The notes: generated by a model not told the origin, from the letters alone. Shown: positions 44,953 through 53,820, counted from the first letter of the stretch. The stretch: 64,000 nt of DNA from Flavobacterium branchiarum (GCF_030409845.1 NZ_JAUFQQ010000005.1:558001-622000); one strand, 5' to 3'. Program-made: numbers and translations.

Positions 44953-46736
44953 ACAACAACATATCAATAAAAACAATCAGCGAATTGCTGAAATGTAATT
45001 TCCATATCCCGTCTTATCAGAGAGGTTATCGTTGGACAGAACAACAAGTAACAGATTTATTGAATGACATTAATGAATTTTCACCAAAAGAAATTGCTAA
45101 TTCTGATGAAAAAACTTGGTATTGTTTACAGCCAATAGTAGTAAAACAAAAAGATGAAAATGAATGGGATGTAATTGACGGACAACAAAGATTAACTACA
45201 ATTTATCTAATCTTGTATTATTTGAACCAAAGATATACAGAAGAAGGAAAAGTTAAACTGTTTGAGTTAGAATATGAAACACGAGAAGGTTCTGCAAACT
45301 ACTTAAAAAATGAGTTGGGAAAGATAGAAAAGGACAATTCAAATATTGACTATTTCCACATATCAATTGCTTATCAAACTATTAAGGGTTGGTTCAAAGA
45401 AAAAAAAGTAGAAAAATCATTTGAATTGAAATTTAATGATTTTACAAAGGTTATTTGGTACGAAACTTCAAAAACCGAAGATTCAATTGATATTTTCACA
45501 AGAATAAACAGCGGAAAAATTCTACTAACAAATGCGGAATTGATAAAGGCTTTGTTTTTGAACAGTTCCAATTTTACAAATGCAGACACAGAGAAACTGC
45601 GTTTGAAACAATTAGAAATTGCATCAGAATGGGACAGAATTGAATATGCTCTACAGGGCGATTCATTTTGGTATTTCATCAACAAAAATGAAAACAACTT
45701 AGCAACAAGAATTGAGTTTATTTTCAATTTAATGTATGAAGTAGCACAAGCAGAGGATAAAGAGATGGAAGAAAGAAAACGCTTGGGAATAAAGACAAAA
45801 GAACAAATTGATGAGAGAAGAAAAACTCATCAAACAATTGTTGAAATATTTGGTAATGATGAGTATTCCAATTTCCGTTTTTTTGCTCAAAAATTTAGGA
45901 TCAAATCAGAAAACGAAATAAACGATAATTGGCAGGATATTAAAAAATATTTTCAAATACTTGAAGAATGGTTCAATGACAGAGAATTGTATCATAAAAT
46001 CGGCTGTCTGATTGCAACTAGAACAAACATTAAAAATATTCTTAACGAAAAAAAAGAAAGGTCAAAAACAGAATTTGCAAATTGGATAAACCAAGAAATA
46101 CAATCCAAATTTAGAAAAGTGAATTTTGAAGAAGTAGAATATAACGGAGGATATGTACGTGAAATTTTATTACTGCACAACATTCAAACAATGCTCAATA
46201 ATGAAAACGAAACTAATCGTTTTCCTTTTGACCGGTATAAAAAAGAGTTTTGGGACGTTGAACATATTCACGCTATTGCAACAGAAGTGAAAGTGAAAAA
46301 GGAAAATCAAGCTGATTGGCTGAGAAACAACTTTGTTAAAACAGAAAATCATCAAGATAAAGACAGAAATAATCAAATTGAACAAATCATACAATCAGGC
46401 AAAACCATTGACGAAAATGAGTTTGAATACATTATCGATTATGTTTTAGGCGAAGAAGATAATAGCTTGCAAAATCTTTGTCTGTTGGACAGGGGAACAA
46501 ATCGTTCTTATAAAAACGATTCATTTAAAGAAAAGAGGAAAAAGATAATCGAAAGAGAAATTGAAGGAACTTTTATTCCAATTTGTACAAAGAATGTTTT
46601 TATGAAATATTATTCCACCAACGTAAAAGATATTGAAGTATGGAATGAAAACGACAGAACATCATATTTTAAAAAGATACAAGAAGTAATTACTGAATAT
46701 TTACCTCAAACCGAATTAACTGAAAATGAACAATAA
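44949..46736 (+). CDS. DUF262-DUF1524 (GmrSD-like) modification-dependent endonuclease
   Basis: 595 residues. The DUF262 domain has IPSYQRGYRW near residue 18 and VIDGQQRLTT near 75, the ParB/Srx-fold nucleotide-binding motif. The C-terminal DUF1524 region has DVEHIHA near 435 and NLCLLDRGTNRSYKN near 508, the His-Me/HNH nuclease pattern. Fused GmrS-GmrD proteins are type IV restriction enzymes that cut modified phage DNA using NTP. It overlaps the exonuclease gene upstream and the second DUF262 gene downstream (11 bases). Confidence 0.88.
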   Translation: MNNNISIKTISELLKCNFHIPSYQRGYRWTEQQVTDLLNDINEFSPKEIANSDEKTWYCLQPIVVKQKDENEWDVIDGQQRLTTIYLILYYLNQRYTEEGKVKLFELEYETREGSANYLKNELGKIEKDNSNIDYFHISIAYQTIKGWFKEKKVEKSFELKFNDFTKVIWYETSKTEDSIDIFTRINSGKILLTNAELIKALFLNSSNFTNADTEKLRLKQLEIASEWDRIEYALQGDSFWYFINKNENNLATRIEFIFNLMYEVAQAEDKEMEERKRLGIKTKEQIDERRKTHQTIVEIFGNDEYSNFRFFAQKFRIKSENEINDNWQDIKKYFQILEEWFNDRELYHKIGCLIATRTNIKNILNEKKERSKTEFANWINQEIQSKFRKVNFEEVEYNGGYVREILLLHNIQTMLNNENETNRFPFDRYKKEFWDVEHIHAIATEVKVKKENQADWLRNNFVKTENHQDKDRNNQIEQIIQSGKTIDENEFEYIIDYVLGEEDNSLQNLCLLDRGTNRSYKNDSFKEKRKKIIEREIEGTFIPICTKNVFMKYYSTNVKDIEVWNENDRTSYFKKIQEVITEYLPQTELTENEQ

Positions 46737-48960
46737 TCCAACATCAGAAAAATTAACTTTTAGTGAGTTAATTAGTAAGCATAAAATTGAAATTCCTATT
46801 ATACAGCGTGATTACGCTCAAGGCAGAGAGGGAAAAGCAGATATAAGAACTAATTTTTTGAATGCTTTGCTTGAAGTAGTTGATGGTAAAAAATTAGAGT
46901 TAGATTTTGTTTACGGAAGTGTTAAAAAGGATAAAGAGGGTAATACAACTTTGCAACCTCTTGACGGGCAACAGCGATTAACAACTTTGTTTTTGTTGCA
47001 TTGGTTCGTTGCTACCAAAGAAAATAAGTTAGACGATGAATTGAAAAAACTCTTAACAAAATTCACTTACGAAACACGTACCAGCTCACGTGAATTTTGC
47101 AACGATTTAATCAATAAAGGAATTGATTTTGATAATTTGTTAGAAACAGATTATCACGATAAAGAAAAAATAAAACCAAAGAATAATGAACTATCCAAGA
47201 CAATTATTGACAGCTCTTGGTTTTTCCTTTCTTGGAAAAGAGACCCGACAATAAAATCAATGCTTAGAATGTTAGATGCTGTTCAGCAAACGTTTCAAGA
47301 CAAAACGGAAGTTTGGGACAAGCTCAACAATATTAGTTTTCATTACATAGAATTACAAAACTTCGGACTTTCCGATGATTTGTATATCAAAATGAACGCA
47401 AGAGGTAAACCTCTTACTGATTTTGAAAACTTCAAAGCAAAGTTTGAACAATACATCAAACAAGATGATTGGGAAAATTACGTTGAGCCAACAGAGACAT
47501 TTTCACATCAAATTGATACTCTTTGGACAGATTTGTTTTGGAATTATCGTGATAAAACCGAAAACATTTTTGACGAACAGCTTCTGAATTTTTTCAGAAC
47601 AAAGGCAGTAATTAATTATACGCTTAAAGCAGATATCAAAAGTAATAATTTCAGAGCCAACGTTGATTTATTGAGAGGAAGCGATACAATTCCATTCAAT
47701 CAATATTTGGAGTTAGGTTGTTTTGATGAGGAGTATTTTACAACATTGAAAGCTACTTTAAATAAATTGTCTGATAAAGATGGATTGAATACATTTATTT
47801 CAGAAACCACTTACGTGAATGAACAAGAAATTTTTAATGGTACAATTAAAAATGACTTATCATATCCTGATTTGGTTATTGCTTTTGCTTATTATCAATA
47901 TTTGGCATCGGAAAAAAATATTGAAATTGAAAAATTGGAAAGTTGGTTGCGTGTTGTTCGTAATCTGGTAGAAGGTAGCAGACCCTATTTATTCAATAAT
48001 GCTAATGAGTTTGCAAATGCTCTACGTTCTATAAACGAATTGTTGCAATATAGAAATTCAATCGTTGATCACTTCGCAGAAATACAAATTAATTCGCTTT
48101 CGGGTTTCATTAGTGAGCAAGTTATAGAAGAAAAACTAAAAGCGAAACTTATTACACAAAATGAGGATTGGAAAAATACAATTATTGAAATTGAAAATCA
48201 TAAATATTTCAATGGACAAATCGGATTTTTATTGCATTGGTGTCAGATAAATGATGAGCCTAACCTGAATAGTTTTAAGGAATATGCAGAAAAATCAAAA
48301 GCAATATTTGGAACAACAGGATTGAATAATTTTGAAAACTTTCTTTTTGAAAGAGCCTTGTTAGCCATAGGGGATTATTTGTTGAGTAAAGGAAAAAATC
48401 ACAGCTTTCTAATCGATAATGAACGTGATATTAGTTGGAAGAGGCTCCTAAGAGATAATAACGAAAAACGAGCATATTTAAAACAGCTTGTTGATAAAGT
48501 ATCTGTTTTAAATCTTACTATCGATTTACAAAAAATAGTTGATGAATTTTCTGATAAAAATGACTGGAGATATTATTTCATAAAACAATTTGAAATGATT
48601 TCCGCTTGTGGAAATCAAAAGCTAATAAGATGGGATAGTGAATTTGACATACTTCTGCTAGGTTCAACAACTACAAGTGGCTATCACAATGAATATTATT
48701 CTTATTCTTTATTTATCGAATTAAAAACTCAAAATAGATTAACTGATATTTCATATTATCCGCAACGTTCGGTTAATGATTGGAAGTTTTTTGAATTGAA
48801 CTACAATCAAATTGCATTTGATTGTAACACCAGTAAATATATTTGTACACAAAACAACGATTGGTATAATAAACAAGAATTTGAAAATAGAAACTCTGTA
48901 TTTGACTATATTATAGAGCTAAACACGGAAGACAAACTCAATGAAAAAACTTTATCTTGA
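46726..48960 (+). CDS. Second DUF262 protein with divergent C-terminus
   Basis: 744 residues. The N-terminal DUF262 domain has IPIIQRDYAQGRE near residue 17 and PLDGQQRLTTLFLL near 79, with INARGKPL-like KMNARGKPLTDFENFKA near 222. The C-terminal 300 residues show no HNH motif. Instead there is a region with SLFIELKTQNRLTDISYYPQ of unknown fold. It may act as a sensor or regulatory partner of the neighbouring nuclease-bearing DUF262 protein. It overlaps genes on both sides, implying fixed stoichiometry. Confidence 0.85.
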   Translation: MNNNPTSEKLTFSELISKHKIEIPIIQRDYAQGREGKADIRTNFLNALLEVVDGKKLELDFVYGSVKKDKEGNTTLQPLDGQQRLTTLFLLHWFVATKENKLDDELKKLLTKFTYETRTSSREFCNDLINKGIDFDNLLETDYHDKEKIKPKNNELSKTIIDSSWFFLSWKRDPTIKSMLRMLDAVQQTFQDKTEVWDKLNNISFHYIELQNFGLSDDLYIKMNARGKPLTDFENFKAKFEQYIKQDDWENYVEPTETFSHQIDTLWTDLFWNYRDKTENIFDEQLLNFFRTKAVINYTLKADIKSNNFRANVDLLRGSDTIPFNQYLELGCFDEEYFTTLKATLNKLSDKDGLNTFISETTYVNEQEIFNGTIKNDLSYPDLVIAFAYYQYLASEKNIEIEKLESWLRVVRNLVEGSRPYLFNNANEFANALRSINELLQYRNSIVDHFAEIQINSLSGFISEQVIEEKLKAKLITQNEDWKNTIIEIENHKYFNGQIGFLLHWCQINDEPNLNSFKEYAEKSKAIFGTTGLNNFENFLFERALLAIGDYLLSKGKNHSFLIDNERDISWKRLLRDNNEKRAYLKQLVDKVSVLNLTIDLQKIVDEFSDKNDWRYYFIKQFEMISACGNQKLIRWDSEFDILLLGSTTTSGYHNEYYSYSLFIELKTQNRLTDISYYPQRSVNDWKFFELNYNQIAFDCNTSKYICTQNNDWYNKQEFENRNSVFDYIIELNTEDKLNEKTLS

Positions 48961-49234
48961 TGATTTGAGACCAATCCCAGAAGGACACATAGGAGTTAGT
49001 TCTTATACGGAGTTTGTAACTTACATTACTGATAGTGGACTGCCTGATTTCATTTCTTTTGACCACGATTTAGGACTCGAAGAGAGTGGGTATGATTGTG
49101 CTAAATGGTTAGTAAATTATTGTTTAGATAATAATTTTCGATTGCCCAAATTTGATGTACATAGTCAGAATCCTGTTGGTAAAGAAAATATATTATCATT
49201 ACTACAGAATTTTAAAAAGAATATAAAAGGCTAA
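48941..49234 (+). CDS. Receiver-like protein (cyclic-phosphate-processing REC type)
   Basis: 97 residues beginning MKKLYLDDLRPIPEG, with DFISFDHDLG near residue 38-47 and a C-terminal VHSQNPVG. This is the pattern of a receiver-fold family (cREC) that Aravind and colleagues predicted to process cyclic phosphates in RNA repair or conflict systems. It has an LDD acidic pair but the HDLG motif in place of a classical phospho-acceptor loop. It overlaps the second DUF262 gene by 20 bases and closes that operon. Confidence 0.75.
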   Translation: MKKLYLDDLRPIPEGHIGVSSYTEFVTYITDSGLPDFISFDHDLGLEESGYDCAKWLVNYCLDNNFRLPKFDVHSQNPVGKENILSLLQNFKKNIKG

Positions 49235-49244
49235 TATAAACCAC

Positions 49245-49277
49245 GACACACTTTGTCTTACTCTGGATATACCTTTG
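49245..49277 (+). promoter_or_regulatory. Shared promoter/operator element, copy 2
   Basis: GACAC at 49245-49249, CTTACTCT at 49257-49264 and a perfect -7 element TACCTTTG at 49270-49277, spaced exactly as at 44114-44146. It lies 18 bases before the ATG at 49295 and inside the frame that an earlier TTG start would use, which argues for the ATG. Confidence 0.7.
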
Positions 49278-49294
49278 TCAAAAAAGATAGGTTT

Positions 49295-50968
49295 ATGGAA
49301 AGTATCACAAAGAAACAAATTCTGGAAAGCATTGGGAAAGTGTACGAACAATCAAAAAAATGTAAGCTTGAAAATTCATTTTTTGAAAGCATCAAATCCG
49401 AACTAGATACACTTTCCCAATATTTTAAAACATCGGATAATCAAACCTTTTTTATTGCAATGGTTTTTGCTTTAAACTACAAAGGAGATACTGTCGATTT
49501 GAACGATTTGATAGAATATTTTGATTGTAATCCAATGAAAATTTTGGAATACAGCGATGATTTCGAGTATTTACATAAAGTTGGGATTTTTGAAAAAAAG
49601 AAATCGAGACACCGTGTGAAGTTAGCAGGAGCTAATGACCAATTTACCATCCACGAAAAAATCACGGAAGCCATTTTGCAAAACAAACCTTTGCCTAAAA
49701 TCAACGAAAAGAAAATAAAGGGTATAATAGATTTGTTAGAACAGTTATACAAATTAGGCGACCAACGAGACGATGATAAAATTTCAACCTTTGAACTATT
49801 TCGGGAAGTTGATAAATTGATCTTAGATAATACGCATTTTCCGTTGATAGAAAAAGTAAAACAATTCAGTTTAAGCACAGAAGACACTTATCTTTTTTTG
49901 TACTTGATATGGAAAACAGTGTCAGGAAACGAATCTACAGATATAGGAAGAGCTTTGGAGGGTATTTATGATAGTCCATCAGAGAGAGTAAATGAAGTTC
50001 AAAAATTGTTATCTGGCAATCATATCCTTATTAACAATAATTTGGTTGAAATTATAGAAGCTCAATTTTTCAATGATACAGAAATGAGATTGACGGACAC
50101 TTCTCTTCAACTTCTGAATGATTGTGACATTAAACTTTTTTTAAACAAAAAGAGAAAAGATAATATCATTATTCCCTCGGAAATTGTTTATCGTGAATTG
50201 GTTTTTGATAGGGACGAGATGAATCAATTAGAAACGCTACAAAATTTACTTCAAGAAGACAAGTTTAATGAAACACAGACAAGACTAACAAATAAAGGTT
50301 TACCCAAAGGAATTGCAGTTTTGTTACATGGCGCACCTGGAACAGGAAAAACCGAAATTGTAAAACAATTGGCAAAAGCTACAGACAGAGAAATAATGAA
50401 AGTGGAAATCAGTCAGTCAAAATCCATGTGGTTTGGCGAAAGTGAAAAAATCATTAAACGTATTTTCACAGATTACAGAGCTTATGCAAAAGAATCTAAA
50501 CTAACACCTATTTTACTTTTCAATGAAGCTGATGCCATTATTTCTAAAAGGAAAGAAAACAGTAATTCCAATGTGGCTCAAACTGAAAATGCTATTCAAA
50601 ATATTATACTGGAAGAGCTTGAAAACTTTGAAGGTATTTTAATGGCAACTACCAACTTAGCTAATAATTTGGACACTGCTTTTGAACGAAGATTTTTATT
50701 TAAAGTACCGTTCAAGAAACCCACAAAAAAGGTAAGAGCTAAAATATGGAAATCAAAATTATCACATTTAGATGAAAAGAGTTGTCAAATACTCGCAGAT
50801 AAATTTGACTTTTCAGGTGGACAGATAGATAATATTATTCGTAAAAGTGAAATACAGGAAATCGTTCATGGCACAATGACCAACTTTGAAGAAATACAGT
50901 CATTTTGTAGCGAGGAATCCATAATAACAAAAACAACTAAAATTGGATTTGGCTATGCATACGATTAA
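49295..50968 (+). CDS. AAA+ ATPase with a uncharacterised N-terminal region
   Basis: 557 residues from the ATG at 49295; a TTG at 49253 would add 14 residues but overlaps the promoter element. The first 320 residues are helical with a possible winged-helix segment and no family I know. The AAA+ domain has Walker A HGAPGTGKTEI near residue 344, Walker B LLFNEADAI near 407 and a sensor/arginine region ATTNLANNLDTAFERRF. It resembles classical-clade AAA proteins such as Vps4/FtsH. The phosphoesterase gene overlaps its end by 14 bases. Confidence 0.85.
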   Translation: MESITKKQILESIGKVYEQSKKCKLENSFFESIKSELDTLSQYFKTSDNQTFFIAMVFALNYKGDTVDLNDLIEYFDCNPMKILEYSDDFEYLHKVGIFEKKKSRHRVKLAGANDQFTIHEKITEAILQNKPLPKINEKKIKGIIDLLEQLYKLGDQRDDDKISTFELFREVDKLILDNTHFPLIEKVKQFSLSTEDTYLFLYLIWKTVSGNESTDIGRALEGIYDSPSERVNEVQKLLSGNHILINNNLVEIIEAQFFNDTEMRLTDTSLQLLNDCDIKLFLNKKRKDNIIIPSEIVYRELVFDRDEMNQLETLQNLLQEDKFNETQTRLTNKGLPKGIAVLLHGAPGTGKTEIVKQLAKATDREIMKVEISQSKSMWFGESEKIIKRIFTDYRAYAKESKLTPILLFNEADAIISKRKENSNSNVAQTENAIQNIILEELENFEGILMATTNLANNLDTAFERRFLFKVPFKKPTKKVRAKIWKSKLSHLDEKSCQILADKFDFSGGQIDNIIRKSEIQEIVHGTMTNFEEIQSFCSEESIITKTTKIGFGYAYD

Positions 50969-51527
50969 AATTAAAAGCCAAAACATTTTATTGTTATCAG
51001 ATACGCATGGCAAACATCGTTTAATCGATATTCCTAAAAATATTCAGATTGTAATTCATTGTGGAGATATTTGTAATGCAGGAGATATGGATGAAGTTTT
51101 GGATTTTTTTAAATGGTACGCTCAATTAGAAATACCACATAAAATATTTATTCAGGGAAATCATGATTTGCCTTTCGAGTTAGAACCAGAATGGGGTAAA
51201 AGATTGATTCCTAAAGACATTATTTGGTTAAATGACGAAGCGATAGTAATAAGTGAAATAAACATAATGGTAATCAGTGCTTTCCCTTTTTATAATGGTA
51301 TTGAAACGAAAAATAAAATTGACATCATTGCGTCACATTACCCTCCTTACGGTATTTTAGACAATGGATTTGGCAGTGAAGAAATTAGTAATTTTATATT
51401 TCAGTTGGCACCAAAATACCGCATATTTGGTCACAATCATTCCAACTATGGAAAAACAAAATACAAAAACATTCAGTATATTAACGCATCTATTTATCAT
51501 AAGTTATGTCAAAAAGAGAATCAATAG
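50955..51527 (+). CDS. Calcineurin-like metallophosphoesterase
   Basis: 190 residues from ATG 50955; an upstream TTG at 50943 is less likely. All five metal-binding blocks are visible: LLSDTHGK (DxH), HCGDICN, QGNHDLP, ASHYPPYG and FGHNHSNYG. The enzyme should hydrolyse a phosphomono- or diester, possibly a nucleotide signal or nucleic-acid end. It overlaps the AAA+ gene and the WYL gene, so it works in the same module. Confidence 0.88.
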   Translation: MHTIKIKSQNILLLSDTHGKHRLIDIPKNIQIVIHCGDICNAGDMDEVLDFFKWYAQLEIPHKIFIQGNHDLPFELEPEWGKRLIPKDIIWLNDEAIVISEINIMVISAFPFYNGIETKNKIDIIASHYPPYGILDNGFGSEEISNFIFQLAPKYRIFGHNHSNYGKTKYKNIQYINASIYHKLCQKENQ

Positions 51528-52408
51528 CAAGGTATAATCTCATCATAAAAAAATTAAGAAAACGACCTGCAACATTTGCTGAAATTGAAGAATATCTTGC
51601 CTTGGAATCAGAAATTCAAGCTTACAATTTCAATATTTCAAAGCGTACATTTCAACGAGATAGAGACGATATTCGTTCTTTATACAATATCGATATTTTG
51701 TTTGACTTTTCTAAAAAAGTCTATTACATAGATTTTGATGAACAACCAGAAGCAAATGAAAGGATATTAGAAGCTTTCGACACCTTTAATGCTTTGAATT
51801 TAACAGATAGGCTTTCTAAGCATATTCATTTTGAAAAACGGAAACCTCAAGGTACTGAACATCTGTATGGAGTACTTCATGCTATTAAAAATCAGATTCA
51901 AATAAAATTTGTGTATCAAAAATATTGGGAAGATGAGTTAACTGAACGCATAGTAGAACCATATGCTCTGAAAGAATTCAAAAACAGATGGTATGTCTTA
52001 TCAAAAGTTTTAGGTGATGATAAGATAAAGAGTTTTGCCCTTGACCGTTTAACAGATTTAGAAATTTTGAATAAGAAATTCAACTTCCCAAAGGATTTTG
52101 ATGTAAATGAACATTATAGATACTGCTTTGGTATTATCAGTCCGAACGGTCATCAGCCAGAAGATGTAATTCTTTCTTTCAATGCATTCCAAGGGAAATA
52201 TATCAAATCATTACCGTTACACGATTCTCAACAAATTTTGATAGACAATGAACATGAATTAAGAATACAGCTCAAACTATTCATTACACACGATTTCTTT
52301 ATGGAACTTTTATCCTTTGGAGAAAACCTTGAAGTACTTAAACCTCAAAGCTTGATTGATGATTTAAAATCAACTGTTAGAAATATTCAAAGTATATATG
52401 AAGAGTAG
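51506..52408 (+). CDS. WYL-domain transcriptional regulator
   Basis: 300 residues. An N-terminal winged HTH has SKRTFQRDRDDIRSLYNIDI near residues 45-64. The WYL domain (about 130-200) has IKFVYQKYW and NRWYVLSKV, with FALDRLTDLEIL. A C-terminal WCX-like extension follows. WYL regulators such as BrxR and CapW repress defence operons and respond to nucleic-acid ligands. Here it is the last gene of the AAA+/phosphoesterase operon and a good candidate for binding the shared CTTACTCT element. Confidence 0.87.
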   Translation: MSKRESIARYNLIIKKLRKRPATFAEIEEYLALESEIQAYNFNISKRTFQRDRDDIRSLYNIDILFDFSKKVYYIDFDEQPEANERILEAFDTFNALNLTDRLSKHIHFEKRKPQGTEHLYGVLHAIKNQIQIKFVYQKYWEDELTERIVEPYALKEFKNRWYVLSKVLGDDKIKSFALDRLTDLEILNKKFNFPKDFDVNEHYRYCFGIISPNGHQPEDVILSFNAFQGKYIKSLPLHDSQQILIDNEHELRIQLKLFITHDFFMELLSFGENLEVLKPQSLIDDLKSTVRNIQSIYEE

Positions 52409-52589
52409 AAACTGCATAAATATATTGATAACGAAAAATTAAAATTTTGTATATTTGCTTTGAGCTAACGGAAACACGTTGAAAAATAAAGCAATAAGCA
52501 CCGTTACCAAATCGTTACCTGACTTCTTTGATTATCTCTATAAAAGCTTAGTATTCAACCGATACGACGTTTTCCTGAATACTTTAAAA
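52409..52589. other. Right end of the integrated element
   Basis: No gene is present. The stretch contains a TATATTTG promoter-like motif at about 52450 and the GTTACCAAATCGTTAC repeat. The right junction with host DNA should lie between 52410 and the host terminator at 52591. Confidence 0.5.
52503..52518. other. Candidate attachment-related repeat, right copy
   Basis: GTTACCAAATCGTTAC, the counterpart of 32890-32905 (14 of 16 identical, same orientation). The two copies are 19.6 kb apart and bracket all mobile-element genes. Confidence 0.4.
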
Positions 52590-52590
52590 T

Positions 52591-52627
52591 AAAAATCCCT
52601 TGCAAAACTATTTTTGCAAGGGATTTT
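52591..52627. terminator. Rho-independent terminator of the lysozyme-fold gene
   Basis: AAAAATCCCTTGCAAAA, a 3-base loop and TTTTTGCAAGGGATTTTT form a stem of about 17 bp. It lies 44 bases past the minus-strand gene at 52671 and marks host sequence. Confidence 0.85.
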
Positions 52628-52670
52628 TCTAATAAATTAGTTTAGACTAATCGTTATTTATTCTAATAAA

Positions 52671-53345
52671 TTACATTGAGTGTACTGTAGCATCATTATC
52701 TGCTTCGATCGAAGACACATTATAACCTCCAAAAGCTTTCATATAACTTCTTATAGACGTTCCGTAAGCATCTCTGAAATATTTTTGCCCATTATGCTTA
52801 AAAAAGCTTTTAACAGAACCAGCACCTCCTAAATGGGCTGCTGCTAATATCCCAGATTCGGTAATATAAATTCCGCTTATTAGCTTTCCTTCATATTTTT
52901 CGATCTCTTTTCTTAAAATCCATTTATTTTTTGACAATAAAGCAAGGAATGCTTTTTCCTGTAAAGCAGGATTTTTTAGGAATGCTTCACTATTTCGAAC
53001 TCCAATTGCACGTAAGGCTTGGGTTCCAAATTGATATTTCCCCATGTAACCAAGTGTATTTACTTTTCTGTATTTGCCTTGAGATTCTTTTAAAGCGATT
53101 GCTTCTTTGAAACCGATTAGGTGGTTTCCGGTGAAAGGAATACTGTCTGAAACAGGATAATCTTTCTTTTCTTTAGATGGTAATAAGTATTCGGCTCCAT
53201 CTGTATTTTCTGTAAGAAACCAAGGCTTGGCGTCTAACTTAAAGGGCTTAAATCCCGTGCTTAAAAATGCAATTATAACTATTAACGTTGTGTAAAAATA
53301 CCATTTCTTTATCATAGATTGTTTTTCTTTTGAACGCTGTCCCAT
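52671..53345 (-). CDS. Secreted lysozyme-fold (transglycosylase-like) protein
   Basis: 224 residues from the first ATG; a start at MIKKWYFY (Met11, 53315) gives a better signal sequence. The hydrophobic stretch FYTTLIVIIAFLSTGF is a signal peptide or anchor. The segment LKESQGKYRKVNTLGYMGKYQFGTQAL near residues 86-112 has the Glu-Ser and GYMGKYQFG arrangement of lytic-transglycosylase (SLT-like) domains, where Glu is catalytic. It probably cleaves peptidoglycan in the periplasm. It converges toward the inserted element. Confidence 0.72.
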   Translation of the reverse strand: MGQRSKEKQSMIKKWYFYTTLIVIIAFLSTGFKPFKLDAKPWFLTENTDGAEYLLPSKEKKDYPVSDSIPFTGNHLIGFKEAIALKESQGKYRKVNTLGYMGKYQFGTQALRAIGVRNSEAFLKNPALQEKAFLALLSKNKWILRKEIEKYEGKLISGIYITESGILAAAHLGGAGSVKSFFKHNGQKYFRDAYGTSIRSYMKAFGGYNVSSIEADNDATVHSM

Positions 53346-53820
53346 TCAAAAATTTCTGCCTGCAAAGATACAACAAAATTTATAAAGCTATAAATCAACT
53401 AGTTAAACTTTTCTAAAATCACAAAATATCGCCCTTAACCCCCTAGTTAGAAGAACGTTCCAAAAATTATTTTTTATTGTTAATACGCCGAAAAGCCCCT
53501 AAAAACGTTTTCGTAAAAAGTATTTTTTCTTCATTTTTTGTAAGAAAAGCGTCGAGAGACGGCTAAACCAACAAACAATAATTGCATACATAACACTCCA
53601 ATTAATGCCATTTTCTACAATATTTTAAATAAAAAAATTACATATGTTATCAAAACCGGACTCCTTTTTCAAACTAAATCTAACCAACTCAAAAAAAACA
53701 ATTTCCCGTTTCAATAATTCACAAAAAAAAAGCTGAAGTTTTAGAACTTCAGCATCTTTACTATTTTTAAATTTTATCTAAAACGCTGTTTAGATAAAAC
53801 TGATATTTTAAACCTTAAAA
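53346..53820. other. AT-rich gap with hairpins near its right end
   Basis: About 475 bases between two minus-strand genes. No gene is visible. Its right part holds the mltG terminator (53727-53753) and a second hairpin, TTTTATCTAAA/TTTAGATAAAA (53772-53799). Confidence 0.5.
53727..53753 (-). terminator. Terminator downstream of mltG
   Basis: On the minus strand GCTGAAGTT, a 4-base loop, AACTTCAGC and a long T-run. The hairpin at 53772-53799 lies between it and the mltG stop. Confidence 0.85.

Noticed and set aside
44949-48960. ParB-type partition proteins (because of the DGQQR motif)
   Set aside because: DUF262 shares the ParB/Srx fold, but length, the DUF1524 region in the first protein and the island context fit GmrSD-like restriction proteins instead.
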